From Sphingomonadales bacterium (GTDB lineage: Bacteria; Pseudomonadota; Alphaproteobacteria; Sphingomonadales; Sphingomonadaceae), in NCBI GenBank assembly GCA_016720115.1, contig JADJXT010000002.1:62001-126000 (forward strand): a stretch of 64,000 nucleotides of DNA, written 5' to 3'. Positions 25,656-34,372 of the stretch are shown here, piece after piece. The notes under the pieces were generated by a model that saw nothing but the letters and a program-made list of their open reading frames with translations, was not told the origin of the DNA and did no database searches. Every line of letters starts with the position of its first letter. Positions within the stretch are counted from its first letter, which is position 1. The position numbers and the translations under genes were made by a program.

Positions 25656-26732
25656 GTGGCGTTGCGTATCGGAAAATGGCCTGTCGACGGTTTGGCGGTT
25701 GCAATGTTGCTTGCGGTGGCCAGTCCGCCCGCCGCGCTGTCCGCCCAGCAATCGGGAGAGGCGCCCGCCGCGCAAAGCCATTCGCAGGCCTTCGCCCAAT
25801 ATCTGCAAACCGTCCGCACGCGCGCCGAACGGGAAGGGGTCAGCAAGGCCACGCTCGACCGCGTTATCCCGACGCTGACCTATGTTCCGCGTGTGGTGCA
25901 ACTTGATCGGGGGCAACCCGAAACGCCCGGTGCCGCTCCCATCCCCGATTTCGAACCCTATCGGCGTAAGCATGTGGATGCCGCGCGCATCAATCGCGGT
26001 CGCGCGAAATATACCGAATTGCGCCCGTTGCTGCAGCGGATCGAGAATGAAACCGGAGTGCCGGAAGAGGTGATGATTGCCATTTACGGGCATGAAACCA
26101 ATTATGGCGCGGTGATGGGCAATTTTCATGCGCCCGATGCGCTGGCTTCGCTGGCCTTCGAAGGCCGCCGCCGCGAATTGTTTGAAGCGGAACTGGTCGC
26201 CGTCCTGAAGATGATCGACCGCGGCGTGCCTTCCTATGCCATTACCGGCAGCTGGGCGGGGGCATTGGGTCGTCCGCAATTCCTGCCATCGGTTTATCTG
26301 CGCCTCGCCCGCGATGGCGATGGCGATGGTTATGCCGATATCTGGAAAAGCGAAGTCGACGCGATGACATCGATTGCAAATTACCTGATGCACGCTGGCT
26401 GGCGCAGGAACGAACCCTGGGGCTTTGCGGTGAATGTTCCCGCCTCGCTGGATCGCAAGGCTATCCAGAGCACCCTCACACCCCCACGCTGTACCCGCGT
26501 CTTTGCCCGCCACAGCCGCTTGATGCGGATTTCGGAATGGAAGCAGCGCGGCGTTATCGCCCAAAATGGCGTCTGGCCCGATGACAATATGCAGGCCGCC
26601 CTGATCGAACCCGATGGCGAAGGGCGGACCGCCTATTTACTGGGTAGCAACTATCGCGCGATATTGGATTATAATTGCTCCAATTTTTACGCTCTTTCGG
26701 TGGGGTTGCTCGCAAATGCGGTTCGAAACTAG
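25656..26732 (+). CDS. Lytic murein transglycosylase (MltB-type)
   Basis: Periplasmic enzyme cleaving peptidoglycan glycan strands to 1,6-anhydro ends. The GTG start at 25656 has GGAGG five bases upstream and gives a signal peptide (MALRIGKWPVDGLAVAMLLAVASPPAALSA). The catalytic domain includes IYGHETNYGAVMG with the catalytic Glu, GSWAGALGRPQFLPSVYL and DIWKSEVDAMTSIANYL, all SLT/MltB landmarks. 358 residues; no peptidoglycan-binding C-domain, since the tail ends at NCSNFYALSVGLLANAV. Its 3' end overlaps the rlpA start by 17 bases, so both probably form an operon with the downstream carboxypeptidase. Confidence 0.92.
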   Translation: MALRIGKWPVDGLAVAMLLAVASPPAALSAQQSGEAPAAQSHSQAFAQYLQTVRTRAEREGVSKATLDRVIPTLTYVPRVVQLDRGQPETPGAAPIPDFEPYRRKHVDAARINRGRAKYTELRPLLQRIENETGVPEEVMIAIYGHETNYGAVMGNFHAPDALASLAFEGRRRELFEAELVAVLKMIDRGVPSYAITGSWAGALGRPQFLPSVYLRLARDGDGDGYADIWKSEVDAMTSIANYLMHAGWRRNEPWGFAVNVPASLDRKAIQSTLTPPRCTRVFARHSRLMRISEWKQRGVIAQNGVWPDDNMQAALIEPDGEGRTAYLLGSNYRAILDYNCSNFYALSVGLLANAVRN

Positions 26733-27684
26733 ATTATTGGCCAGCACGGCCGCGCTTCTGGCGCTGGCATCATGCGGCGGCAACGACGATGCCATTGCGA
26801 CGGCAAGCTCCGCCTCGGTCGAACGGGTAAGCGACTATCCGGTGACGCTGGGCGAGCCTTTCACCATCGGTGCGACAAAATATGTGCCGGAAGAGGCGGC
26901 GCTTTATGACGATGTAGGCCTTGCCGGGATATATGGCGGCGAAATGGCAGGCAAGACGACCGCCAATGGCGAGCCATTCGCTGTGTCCGCCATATCTGCC
27001 GCGCACAAGACATTGCCGCTTCCAAGCTATGTAGAGGTCACCGCGCTCGATACCGGGCGAACCATCCTTGTGCGCATCAACGATCGCGGCCCGATGACCA
27101 ATGAGAGGCTGATTGACCTTTCCGAAGGTGCTGCCCGGCAACTGGGCATCAGCGACAAAGGCGCAACCGGCGTTCGGGTGCGCCGCGTCAATCCGCCGGA
27201 AAATGAAAAATCTGCCTTGCGGGCAGGGCAGGCTGCGACATTGCGGATGGATACGCCGGAGTCGCTTTTGAAAGTGCTCCGCGACAAGCTGTCGAAACAG
27301 GCGGCGCCTGTTGTCACTGTTGCTCTGCCCGAAAAACCCGCACCGGTCGTGCCCGCGAAGAAAGAGGCCGCAAAGCCCGCAAAGCCGCCGACCGTAGCGA
27401 AAAAGGAAGAGCCCAAGCCTGCACCTGTGGCCGCCAAGCCCAAGGAGGAGGCAAAGCCCAAAGCGGCAACCGCTGGAGCCTATGCGGTGCAGGTGGCGGC
27501 CTTTGCCTCGCGCGCCAATGCGGATGCGCTTGCCAAGAAACTCGGTGCGACGGTGATTGCCAGCAGCGACAGCAAATTGTTCCGTGTGCGTTTCGGGCCG
27601 TTTGCGACCGAGAAGGAAGCGCAGGCTGCCTTGGCCGATGCCCGCAAGCGCGGCTATCCACAGGCAAGGCTTATCCGCGACTAG
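26716..27684 (+). CDS. rlpA: RlpA-like septal ring lytic transglycosylase with SPOR domain
   Basis: 322-residue lipoprotein. The signal sequence ends in the lipobox LASC with Cys19 as the predicted lipidated residue. The double-psi beta-barrel (about residues 70-150) carries GIYGGEMAGKTTANGE and VRINDRGPMTNERLIDLS. A Lys/Pro/Ala-rich linker (residues about 205-250) leads to a C-terminal SPOR domain (AYAVQVAAFASRANADALAKKL...VRFGPFATEKEAQAAL) that binds denuded glycan at the division septum. Overlap with the transglycosylase gene and proximity to the DD-carboxypeptidase mark a peptidoglycan-remodelling operon. Confidence 0.92.
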   Translation: MRFETRLLASTAALLALASCGGNDDAIATASSASVERVSDYPVTLGEPFTIGATKYVPEEAALYDDVGLAGIYGGEMAGKTTANGEPFAVSAISAAHKTLPLPSYVEVTALDTGRTILVRINDRGPMTNERLIDLSEGAARQLGISDKGATGVRVRRVNPPENEKSALRAGQAATLRMDTPESLLKVLRDKLSKQAAPVVTVALPEKPAPVVPAKKEAAKPAKPPTVAKKEEPKPAPVAAKPKEEAKPKAATAGAYAVQVAAFASRANADALAKKLGATVIASSDSKLFRVRFGPFATEKEAQAALADARKRGYPQARLIRD

Positions 27685-27716
27685 CTAAGGGGGCGATCGC
27701 CGGTTAACTAGCCGGG

Positions 27717-28859
27717 ATGCGATTGCTTTTGCCTCTTCTGATACTGTTTCTGGCACCACCCGCTTTGGCGGAAGCCCCAGCATATAAGACTTCGGCACCC
27801 ATCGCCTACGTCGTTGATGCGCATAGCGGCGTCGTGTTGCTCGACAAGGCAGGCGACAAGCGTATCCCCACTGCCTCGATGGCCAAGATGATGACGGCCT
27901 ATGTCGCATTCGAAGCAATCAAGGCGGGCAAGATCGACCGGAAACAGAAATTTGCCATGCCGCCTGAAACCTGGGTCAGATGGAACAATCGCGGATCGAG
28001 CATGTTCCTCAAATCACGGCAGCAGGCCAGTGTCGAGGATCTGCTGCACGGCATAGTCACATTGTCGGGCAATGATGCCTCGGTCGTGTTGGCCGAAGGA
28101 ATGAGTGGCAGCGAGAAAGCCTTTACCGAAGAAATGAATGCGGCTGCCGACCGGCTCGGCATGAAGGACAGCCGCTTTGGCACCGCCAATGGCTGGCCGG
28201 ACAAGGGCGGAACCTATTCGACCGCGCACGATCTGGGCGTGCTCGCCAAGCGGATCATTGAAGACCATCCCGAACTGTTCGGCGAATTTTTCAACCAGCG
28301 TTCTTTCAAGTGGAACAATGTCACCCAGCCCAATCGCAATCCGTTGCTGGGGGCTGTCGAAGGCGCTGACGGGATGAAGACCGGGCACAGCAGCGAGGCA
28401 GGCTATTGTCTGGTCGGCACCGCGCAGCGCGGGCCACGGCGCCTGATAATGGTCGTTGCGGGCCTCCCCACAATGCAGTCGCGGATCGATGAGGCGCGGG
28501 CGATGATGCGCTGGGGGTTCGACAACTGGCAGGAACAGCCTTTGTTCGAACCGGGTCAGGAGGTTGGGAAAATCCCCGTTCAACTTGGGACGGACGATGC
28601 CGTCAGTGCAATATCTGCGCACAAGGTTTCGATGCTGGCGATGAAGGGCGGGCTTGCCACGCCGCGTTTGACCATGCGCTACACAGGCCCTGTAAAGGCT
28701 CCGCTGCGCAAAGGCGATCCGGTCGGGCAATTGACGGTGCACTATCCCGATGGCTTGCAACAAACATTCCCGCTGGTCGCCGCCAATGATATTGAAGCCG
28801 CAGGTTTTCTGGAGCGTGCCTGGAATGGCGTGATGAAGCTATGGGGCAAGGCAGCATGA
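27717..28859 (+). CDS. D-alanyl-D-alanine carboxypeptidase (PBP5/6 family)
   Basis: Low-molecular-mass penicillin-binding protein trimming the terminal D-Ala from peptidoglycan stem peptides. The three serine-DD-peptidase motifs are Ser54-Met-Ala-Lys57, Ser117-Gly-Asn119 and Lys221-Thr-Gly223. An N-terminal signal peptide (LLLPLLILFLAPPALA) and a C-terminal beta-rich domain (from about residue 285) ending in a probable amphipathic membrane anchor (ERAWNGVMKLWGK) fit the DacA/DacC architecture; 380 residues is normal. The stop overlaps the tmk start by 4 bases. Confidence 0.94.
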   Translation: MRLLLPLLILFLAPPALAEAPAYKTSAPIAYVVDAHSGVVLLDKAGDKRIPTASMAKMMTAYVAFEAIKAGKIDRKQKFAMPPETWVRWNNRGSSMFLKSRQQASVEDLLHGIVTLSGNDASVVLAEGMSGSEKAFTEEMNAAADRLGMKDSRFGTANGWPDKGGTYSTAHDLGVLAKRIIEDHPELFGEFFNQRSFKWNNVTQPNRNPLLGAVEGADGMKTGHSSEAGYCLVGTAQRGPRRLIMVVAGLPTMQSRIDEARAMMRWGFDNWQEQPLFEPGQEVGKIPVQLGTDDAVSAISAHKVSMLAMKGGLATPRLTMRYTGPVKAPLRKGDPVGQLTVHYPDGLQQTFPLVAANDIEAAGFLERAWNGVMKLWGKAA

Positions 28860-29485
28860 CAAGGGGCCGGTTCATCTCGATCGAAGGCGGCGAGGGCGCT
28901 GGCAAATCAACGCAGATTGCCCTGCTGGCCGAAAGACTGAAGGCGCACGGCCTGTCGGTCGATCTCACCCGTGAGCCGGGGGGCACCGAAGGGGCGGAGG
29001 CGATCCGCCAGTTACTGCTGCGCGGCGGGGATGATCGTTGGGGCCCTGCTGCCGAAGCCATGCTCTTTGCCGCTGCGCGCAGCGATCATGTCGAAAAGCG
29101 CATCAGGCCTGCGGTGGATGCAGGCATTTGGGTTGTTTCCGATCGCTTTCTCGACAGCAGCCGGGCCTATCAGGGTGCCAGCCTGGGCCTCAGCGATGCC
29201 GTCATCATGGATTTGCACCGGATTGGCAGCGGCGGCTATCTTCCCGATCGGACCATCATACTCGATTTGCCGCTGGAGGCATCGCGCCAGCGCACGCAGG
29301 CGCGCGACGGCGACGCGACCGACCGGATAGGCGGGCGCAACGACGCCTTTCACCTGCGCGTGCGCGATGCGTTCCACCACATCGCCTCTGCCGAACCGGC
29401 GCGTGTGCGCCTCGTCGACGCGCGTGGGACGCCCGAAGAGGTATCGGATCGCATACTTGCCGAGATTGCCGATCTGCTGCCATGA
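28856..29485 (+). CDS. tmk: Thymidylate kinase
   Basis: Phosphorylates dTMP to dTDP for DNA synthesis. P-loop EGGEGAGKST near the N-terminus, DLTREPGGTEGAEAIR (dTMP-binding DRX-like/REPGGT region) and SDRFLDSSRAYQG are typical. 209 residues. The ATG at 28856 overlaps the preceding stop as ATGA, and tmk in turn overlaps holB by 4 bases (ATGA), so dac-tmk-holB are translationally coupled. The tmk-holB pairing is widespread in bacteria. Confidence 0.95.
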   Translation: MTRGRFISIEGGEGAGKSTQIALLAERLKAHGLSVDLTREPGGTEGAEAIRQLLLRGGDDRWGPAAEAMLFAAARSDHVEKRIRPAVDAGIWVVSDRFLDSSRAYQGASLGLSDAVIMDLHRIGSGGYLPDRTIILDLPLEASRQRTQARDGDATDRIGGRNDAFHLRVRDAFHHIASAEPARVRLVDARGTPEEVSDRILAEIADLLP

Positions 29486-30438
29486 GCCGCATTTTCGGCC
29501 ATGACGCGCATTTCCACGCTTTCGCAAAGGCGCTTGCGAGCGGGCGGCTGCATCATGGCTGGATATTCGCCGGGCCGCGCGGCGTCGGCAAGGCAGGTTT
29601 CGCGGCAGAGGCAGCACGCATGCTTGTCGATCCCGACAATCGCTATGCTTCAATGGTTGAGCATCACACCCACCCCGACATCATCTGGGTTCAGCGGCTT
29701 CCCAAGGAGCCGCCCAAGGAAGGCGAGCCAGCCGATCCCGACGCCGAACTCAAGCGCAGCATCGCGATCGATCAGGTACGCGAGGTGCAGCACAGCCTGA
29801 CAACGCGCCCGTCAATGGGATCGAAACGCGTTGTCATCATCGATGCGGCGGACGATCTGGAGCGGGGAGGGGCGAATGCCCTGCTCAAATCGCTGGAGGA
29901 ACCGCCGGTCGGAACCTATTTCATGCTCGTCAGTCATGCGAGCGACAGGCTGCTGCCGACAATCCGGTCGCGGTGCCAGGTAATGCGGTTCGACCCGCTG
30001 GGCGAAGAAGATATGCGCCGGGCACTTCAGCAGGCGCTTCCGCAGGCCGGGGGCGCAGAGATTGACACTTTGGTCCGCTCGGGCAGGGGGCTTCCGGGGC
30101 AGGCAATGATGCTGGCCGGCATGGATTTCGGCGCAATTGAGGCGATTGCCGACAGCATCGTCGCCAGCGGTGACCCTACCAACAAGCTGCGCCACAAACT
30201 TGCCGAAACGCTTTCTGCAAAAAGCGCGCAGGCCAGTTATGAGGCATTTCTGCGCTTCGTTCCGGTCAAGATCGCAGCTACCGGACGTGCGATAGAGCCT
30301 GCCCGTGCATTGGCCGCCGTCGATGCCTTTCATGCGGCAGACAAGCTCGCAGCGCGCGCCATCGGGCTGACACTTGATAAACAGGCTGTTCTCCTCCAAA
30401 TGGGCAACCTGCTGGCCGGTCTCCACCCGCGGGGTTGA
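29482..30438 (+). CDS. holB: DNA polymerase III subunit delta'
   Basis: Clamp-loader subunit that helps open and load the beta sliding clamp. AAA+ fold with the P-loop-like FAGPRGVGKAGFA, sensor/SRC region (PTIRSRCQVMRF) and the SLEEPPVGTYFMLVSH segment. 318 residues; the start at 29482 overlaps tmk. Longer in-frame readings upstream run out of frame over tmk and are not genuine. It is followed by metG after 32 bp. Residue positions of zinc-binding cysteines seen in E. coli delta' are not conserved here, as in many alphaproteobacteria. Confidence 0.92.
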   Translation: MSRIFGHDAHFHAFAKALASGRLHHGWIFAGPRGVGKAGFAAEAARMLVDPDNRYASMVEHHTHPDIIWVQRLPKEPPKEGEPADPDAELKRSIAIDQVREVQHSLTTRPSMGSKRVVIIDAADDLERGGANALLKSLEEPPVGTYFMLVSHASDRLLPTIRSRCQVMRFDPLGEEDMRRALQQALPQAGGAEIDTLVRSGRGLPGQAMMLAGMDFGAIEAIADSIVASGDPTNKLRHKLAETLSAKSAQASYEAFLRFVPVKIAATGRAIEPARALAAVDAFHAADKLAARAIGLTLDKQAVLLQMGNLLAGLHPRG

Positions 30439-30470
30439 GCGGCCTTGTTTCCAAGCCAACAGAAATGAAC

Positions 30471-32030
30471 ATGTCGGAACCTTATTACCTCACGACCGCT
30501 ATCGCTTACCCCAATGGACGCCCGCATATCGGCCATGCCTATGAGGCGATTGCCACAGACGCCATTGCGCGTTTCCAGCGGCTGATGGGCCGCGATGTCC
30601 GCATGGTAACCGGAACTGACGAACATGGCCTGAAAATGGCCCAGACCGCGCGCGCCGCCGGGCGTGAAACGCTCGAATTTGCCGATGAAATGTCCTCCTA
30701 TTTCAGGCAAATGTGCAAAGAACTTGATATTTCAAATGATGTTTTCATGCGCACCAGCGATGCGCGACACCATGAGGCGAGCATAACCCTCTGGAAAGCG
30801 ATGGAGGCGCGCGGCGATCTCTATCTCGACCGCTATGAAGGCTGGTATTCGGTTCGCGACGAAGCCTTTTATGGCGAGGAAGAACTGGTTGACGGGGAAG
30901 GGGGTGTCAAACTCTCCCCGCAAGGAACGCCCGTCGAATGGACGGTTGAGGAAAGCTGGTTTTTCCGCCTTTCCAAATATCAGGACGCCTTGCTCGCGCT
31001 CTATCGCGATAATCCGGAATTCATCCGCCCGGAAAGCCGCAAGAATGAGGTTTTGCGTTTCGTTGAAGGCGGTCTCAAGGATCTCAGCGTGTCGCGCACC
31101 AGCTTCGATTGGGGCGTGCCGGTTCCCGGATCGCCCGGGCATGTGATGTATGTTTGGGTCGATGCGCTGACAACCTATCTGTCGGGCCTCGGCTATCCCG
31201 ATCCGGACAGCGATTTCAGGCGTTTCTGGCCTGCCAATGTGCATATCATTGGCAAGGATATCATCCGCTTTCACGCTGTTTACTGGCCGGCTTTCCTGAT
31301 GTCCGCCGGGTTGGCGCTGCCCCGGCAGATATTCGGGCATGGCTTCCTGCTCAACCGCGGCGAGAAAATGTCCAAGTCGCTCGGCAATGTCGTCGATCCG
31401 ATGGAACTGGCCGAACGCTTCGGCATCGACGCCTTGCGCTATTTCCTGATGCGCGAAGTTAGCTTCGGGCAGGATGGCACCTATAGTGCGGAGGCGATTG
31501 TCACACGGGTGAATGCCGATCTGGCCAACAGTTTCGGCAATCTTGCGCAGCGGACATTATCGTTCATTTCCAAGAATTTGGATGGCCGCATGCCACAAAG
31601 TGACGTCAAGACGGCAGAGGATGCGGAACTGCTGGCACTGGTTGATGATGCCTGCCGGAACGACGTGCCGCGTGAATTTGCCGAGTTCGCTTTTTCGCAA
31701 GGTCTGGATAGCTGGATGCGTGCCGTTTTCGCCTGCAACCAGTATATTGATGCGCAGGCACCCTGGGCACTGCGCAAGACCGATCCGGCACGGATGGAAG
31801 CGGTGCTGGAAACCTTGCTGCGCGCGATGCGGGCGCTGGCGATCGCCGTGCAGCCGATCATACCCGCTTCGGCAGGCAAGTTGCTCGATCAATTGGGCAT
31901 CGAACCGCATGGGCGCGATTATGGCGCGCTGAATGATCAGGACTATTATGCCCGGCTTGCCGATGGCGGCATCGTCATCGCGCCGCCGGCGCCGATTTTC
32001 CCGCGCCTGGAATTGCCTGCGGAAGGCTGA
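30471..32030 (+). CDS. metG: Methionyl-tRNA synthetase
   Basis: Class I synthetase that charges initiator and elongator tRNA-Met. The HIGH motif is in PNGRPHIGHAYE and KMSKS in GEKMSKSLGNV. The connective region (RYEGWYSVRDEAFYGEEEL) has no zinc-binding cysteines, placing it in the zinc-free group. The 519-residue protein also lacks the C-terminal tRNA-binding/dimerisation domain. ATG 30471 is used; ATG 30465 would add two residues and cannot be excluded. It lies in a run holB-metG-tatD. Confidence 0.94.
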   Translation: MSEPYYLTTAIAYPNGRPHIGHAYEAIATDAIARFQRLMGRDVRMVTGTDEHGLKMAQTARAAGRETLEFADEMSSYFRQMCKELDISNDVFMRTSDARHHEASITLWKAMEARGDLYLDRYEGWYSVRDEAFYGEEELVDGEGGVKLSPQGTPVEWTVEESWFFRLSKYQDALLALYRDNPEFIRPESRKNEVLRFVEGGLKDLSVSRTSFDWGVPVPGSPGHVMYVWVDALTTYLSGLGYPDPDSDFRRFWPANVHIIGKDIIRFHAVYWPAFLMSAGLALPRQIFGHGFLLNRGEKMSKSLGNVVDPMELAERFGIDALRYFLMREVSFGQDGTYSAEAIVTRVNADLANSFGNLAQRTLSFISKNLDGRMPQSDVKTAEDAELLALVDDACRNDVPREFAEFAFSQGLDSWMRAVFACNQYIDAQAPWALRKTDPARMEAVLETLLRAMRALAIAVQPIIPASAGKLLDQLGIEPHGRDYGALNDQDYYARLADGGIVIAPPAPIFPRLELPAEG

Positions 32031-32032
32031 GC

Positions 32033-32815
32033 ATGTTTGTCGATTCACACTGCCACCTCAACTATAAGGGCCTGGTCGAGCAAGAGAGGGACGTGCTGGA
32101 ACGCGCCCGCGCGGCAGGAGTAGCGGCGATGCTCAATATCTCGACCCGCGAAAGCGAATGGGACGCGGTCATCGGCCTGGCGGAGCGCGAGCAGGGGGTG
32201 TGGGCATCGGTTGGCATCCACCCGCATGAGGCCGATCAACATGGCGACATAACCAGCGAAAAATTAATCGCAAAATCGCAAAATTCGCGTGTCGTCGGAA
32301 TCGGCGAAACCGGCCTCGATTATTATTATGATTATAGCGACCGCGACCGCCAGAAGGCCTGTTTCCGCCAGCATATAATCGCCGCGCGCGAAACCGGATT
32401 GCCGATCATCGTCCACACGCGCGATGCCGAGGAGGATACCGCGCAAATCCTGGCTGACGAAATGGAGCAGGGGGCCTATCCGGGCGTCATCCACTGCTTC
32501 ACGGCCAGTGCCGATTTTGCGCGGATTGCGCTCGACCTGGGGTTCTATATTTCGCTGTCCGGCATTGTAACCTTCAAAAATGCGAAGGATTTGCAGGATA
32601 TCGCACGAACGATACCGGATGACCGATTGCTGATCGAAACGGATTCGCCATTTCTTGCGCCCGTTCCGCATCGCGGCAAGACGTGCGAACCCGCTTTTGT
32701 CAGCAACACTGCCCAGTTTCTGGCGCAATTGAAAAATGTTTCTGTCGAGCAGCTTGCAGAGAACAGCAGCGATAATTTCTTCAATCTGTTCAGCAAAGCG
32801 AAGCGCGGTGGATAG
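32033..32815 (+). CDS. TatD family metal-dependent hydrolase
   Basis: TIM-barrel nuclease/hydrolase (TatD/YcfH), often found next to metG. Metal ligands visible: His-x-His in DSHCHLNY at the N-terminus, Glu in GIGETGLDYYY, His in IIVHTRDAEEDT and ETDSPFLAPVPHRGK with the late Asp. 260 residues. It starts 3 bases after metG and its stop overlaps the GTG start of the aspartic protease gene. Family members act as 3'-5' exonucleases on DNA or RNA ends. Confidence 0.92.
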   Translation: MFVDSHCHLNYKGLVEQERDVLERARAAGVAAMLNISTRESEWDAVIGLAEREQGVWASVGIHPHEADQHGDITSEKLIAKSQNSRVVGIGETGLDYYYDYSDRDRQKACFRQHIIAARETGLPIIVHTRDAEEDTAQILADEMEQGAYPGVIHCFTASADFARIALDLGFYISLSGIVTFKNAKDLQDIARTIPDDRLLIETDSPFLAPVPHRGKTCEPAFVSNTAQFLAQLKNVSVEQLAENSSDNFFNLFSKAKRGG

Positions 32816-33401
32816 GCTGGCAACGCCAGAGGCTGTCTTTGCCATCATCATATTGGTGGTTATCGCGGGCGGTCTGGTCGCAAGGCGGCTTCCGTTGCGC
32901 CAATATGCAAAGATGATCCTGGCCTGGATCGGCATTTTTGCAGTGGTTTTCGTAGGTTTCAGCTTCCGGCCCGAACTGTCGATGATGTGGAATCGCGTAA
33001 AGGGCGAACTCACTGGCGCACCGCGACAAAGCATTGAAGGCGAAACCCTGCGCCTTGTTCGTCAGGATGACGGCCATTTCTGGCTGCGTGCCTCCGTCAA
33101 CGGTGTTTCCTCGGATTTCATGGTGGACAGCGGCGCATCAACCACGGCGGTCGGTGCAGCGCTGGCAAAAGAAGCCAGCGTTGAACTGGATGGTCGCACG
33201 ACCGAGTTGGAGACCGCCAATGGTGTGATCGAAGCGAAACTTGGCGAAGTCCGCGCGTTCCGCATCGGAGACATGCAGATTGACGATCATACCGTGGTCA
33301 TCGCCGACAATTTCGGTGACACCAATGTCGTTGGAATGAATTTCCTCGACAGCTTTGATAGCTGGCAGGTCAAAGGCGATATCATGGAGCTCAAGCCGTG
33401 A
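32808..33401 (+). CDS. Membrane-anchored retropepsin-like aspartic protease (TIGR02281-type)
   Basis: 197-residue inner-membrane protein. Two N-terminal hydrophobic segments (AVFAIIILVVIAGGLV and MILAWIGIFAVVFVGF) anchor a single clan AA protease domain with the active-site FMVDSGASTTAV and the second signature VVGMNFLDSF; single domains of this type must dimerise as in retroviral proteases. The GTG at 32808 overlaps the tatD stop and lets both helices be included. The physiological substrate of this family is largely unknown. Confidence 0.87.
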   Translation: MDRLATPEAVFAIIILVVIAGGLVARRLPLRQYAKMILAWIGIFAVVFVGFSFRPELSMMWNRVKGELTGAPRQSIEGETLRLVRQDDGHFWLRASVNGVSSDFMVDSGASTTAVGAALAKEASVELDGRTTELETANGVIEAKLGEVRAFRIGDMQIDDHTVVIADNFGDTNVVGMNFLDSFDSWQVKGDIMELKP

Positions 33402-33441
33402 AGGGGGCCTCACCTCCGCCCCAACCCAAATTCTATTTAAC

Positions 33442-33455
33442 ATAATATATATTAT
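33442..33455. promoter_or_regulatory. 14-bp AT-only palindrome upstream of mazG
   Basis: ATAATATATATTAT is a perfect palindrome 23 bp before the mazG start, in a strongly AT-rich 76-bp gap. It may include a -10 element or form an operator. Confidence 0.4.
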
Positions 33456-33477
33456 CGAACTTATTAATGGATATGCC

Positions 33478-34251
33478 ATGACACCCCCCTCAATCGAAAA
33501 ACTGGCGGAAATCATGGCGAAACTGCGGACGCCTGTCACAGGATGTCCCTGGGATCTGGAGCAGGATTTCTCGACCGTCGTTCCGTACACTATCGAGGAA
33601 GCCTATGAAGTTGCCGACGCTGTCGAACGCAACGACATGGCAGCGCTCAAGGATGAGCTCGGCGATTTGTTGCTGCAGGTCGTGTTCCACAGTCGCATGG
33701 CTCAGGAAATGGATATGTTCGACCTGCAGGATGTGATTGACGGCATCGCCGACAAAATGGTTCGCCGCCATCCGCACGTCTTCGCCGAAGTCGATGCCGC
33801 AACGGCCGATGCCGTGGTGACCAACTGGGAGGCGATCAAGGCCGAGGAACGGGCAGGCATGAACAGCGACACATCCGCGCTCGCGGGTGTTGCCCAGGCG
33901 CTGCCTGCGCTGCTGCGGGCGCAAAAACTGCAAAAACGTGCATCCAGAACCGGATTTGACTGGGACAATGTCGAAGACGCGATCGCCAAGCTGGATGAAG
34001 AAATCGGCGAACTGCGTGACGCCATTTCGGACAGCGAAAGGGCCGAAGAGGCGGGCGACCTGCTATTCGCGGCTGTGAATGTGTGCCGTTTGGCCGGAAT
34101 TGATGCGGAAAGCGCACTGAAAGCGGCCAATGCAAAATTCGAGCGCCGTTTCCGTGCCATGGAGTCGATTGCTGGCACCGATTTTGAAAAGCTGGAGCTT
34201 GTGGAACAAGATGCGCTTTGGCAGCAGGTCAAAGCGGCCGAGCGCGGTTAG
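33478..34251 (+). CDS. mazG: Nucleoside triphosphate pyrophosphohydrolase MazG
   Basis: Hydrolyses noncanonical and canonical NTPs to NMP and pyrophosphate. Two MazG domains: the first with CPWDLEQDFSTVVPYTIEEAYEVADAV and the EELGD-like KDELGDLLLQVVFH, the second with DEEIGELRDAI and EEAGDLLFAAVNVCR; these ExxE...ExxD arrangements bind Mg. 257 residues. Starting ATG is at 33478. It is convergent with hflX, separated by a palindromic element. Confidence 0.93.
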   Translation: MTPPSIEKLAEIMAKLRTPVTGCPWDLEQDFSTVVPYTIEEAYEVADAVERNDMAALKDELGDLLLQVVFHSRMAQEMDMFDLQDVIDGIADKMVRRHPHVFAEVDAATADAVVTNWEAIKAEERAGMNSDTSALAGVAQALPALLRAQKLQKRASRTGFDWDNVEDAIAKLDEEIGELRDAISDSERAEEAGDLLFAAVNVCRLAGIDAESALKAANAKFERRFRAMESIAGTDFEKLELVEQDALWQQVKAAERG

Positions 34252-34257
34252 ACACTT

Positions 34258-34366
34258 ATGACATTAAATCGGTTCACTCAAAACCGTAGTGCTGAGCCTG
34301 TCGAAGCACGCCCAGCAGTAAAGCGCCCTTCGACAAGCTCAGGGCTACGGTCTGCATTAATGTCAT
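34258..34366. repeat. 109-bp nested inverted element between mazG and hflX
   Basis: Outer 10-bp inverted arms ATGACATTAA (34258-34267) and TTAATGTCAT (34357-34366) enclose ACCGTAG/CTACGGT and then a REP-like pair AGTGCTGAGCCTGTCGAAGC (34288-34307) and GCCCTTCGACAAGCTCAGGG (34325-34344). Same repeat family as in aceF. It lies between convergent genes and may terminate transcription. Confidence 0.75.
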
Positions 34367-34372
34367 CTCGCT

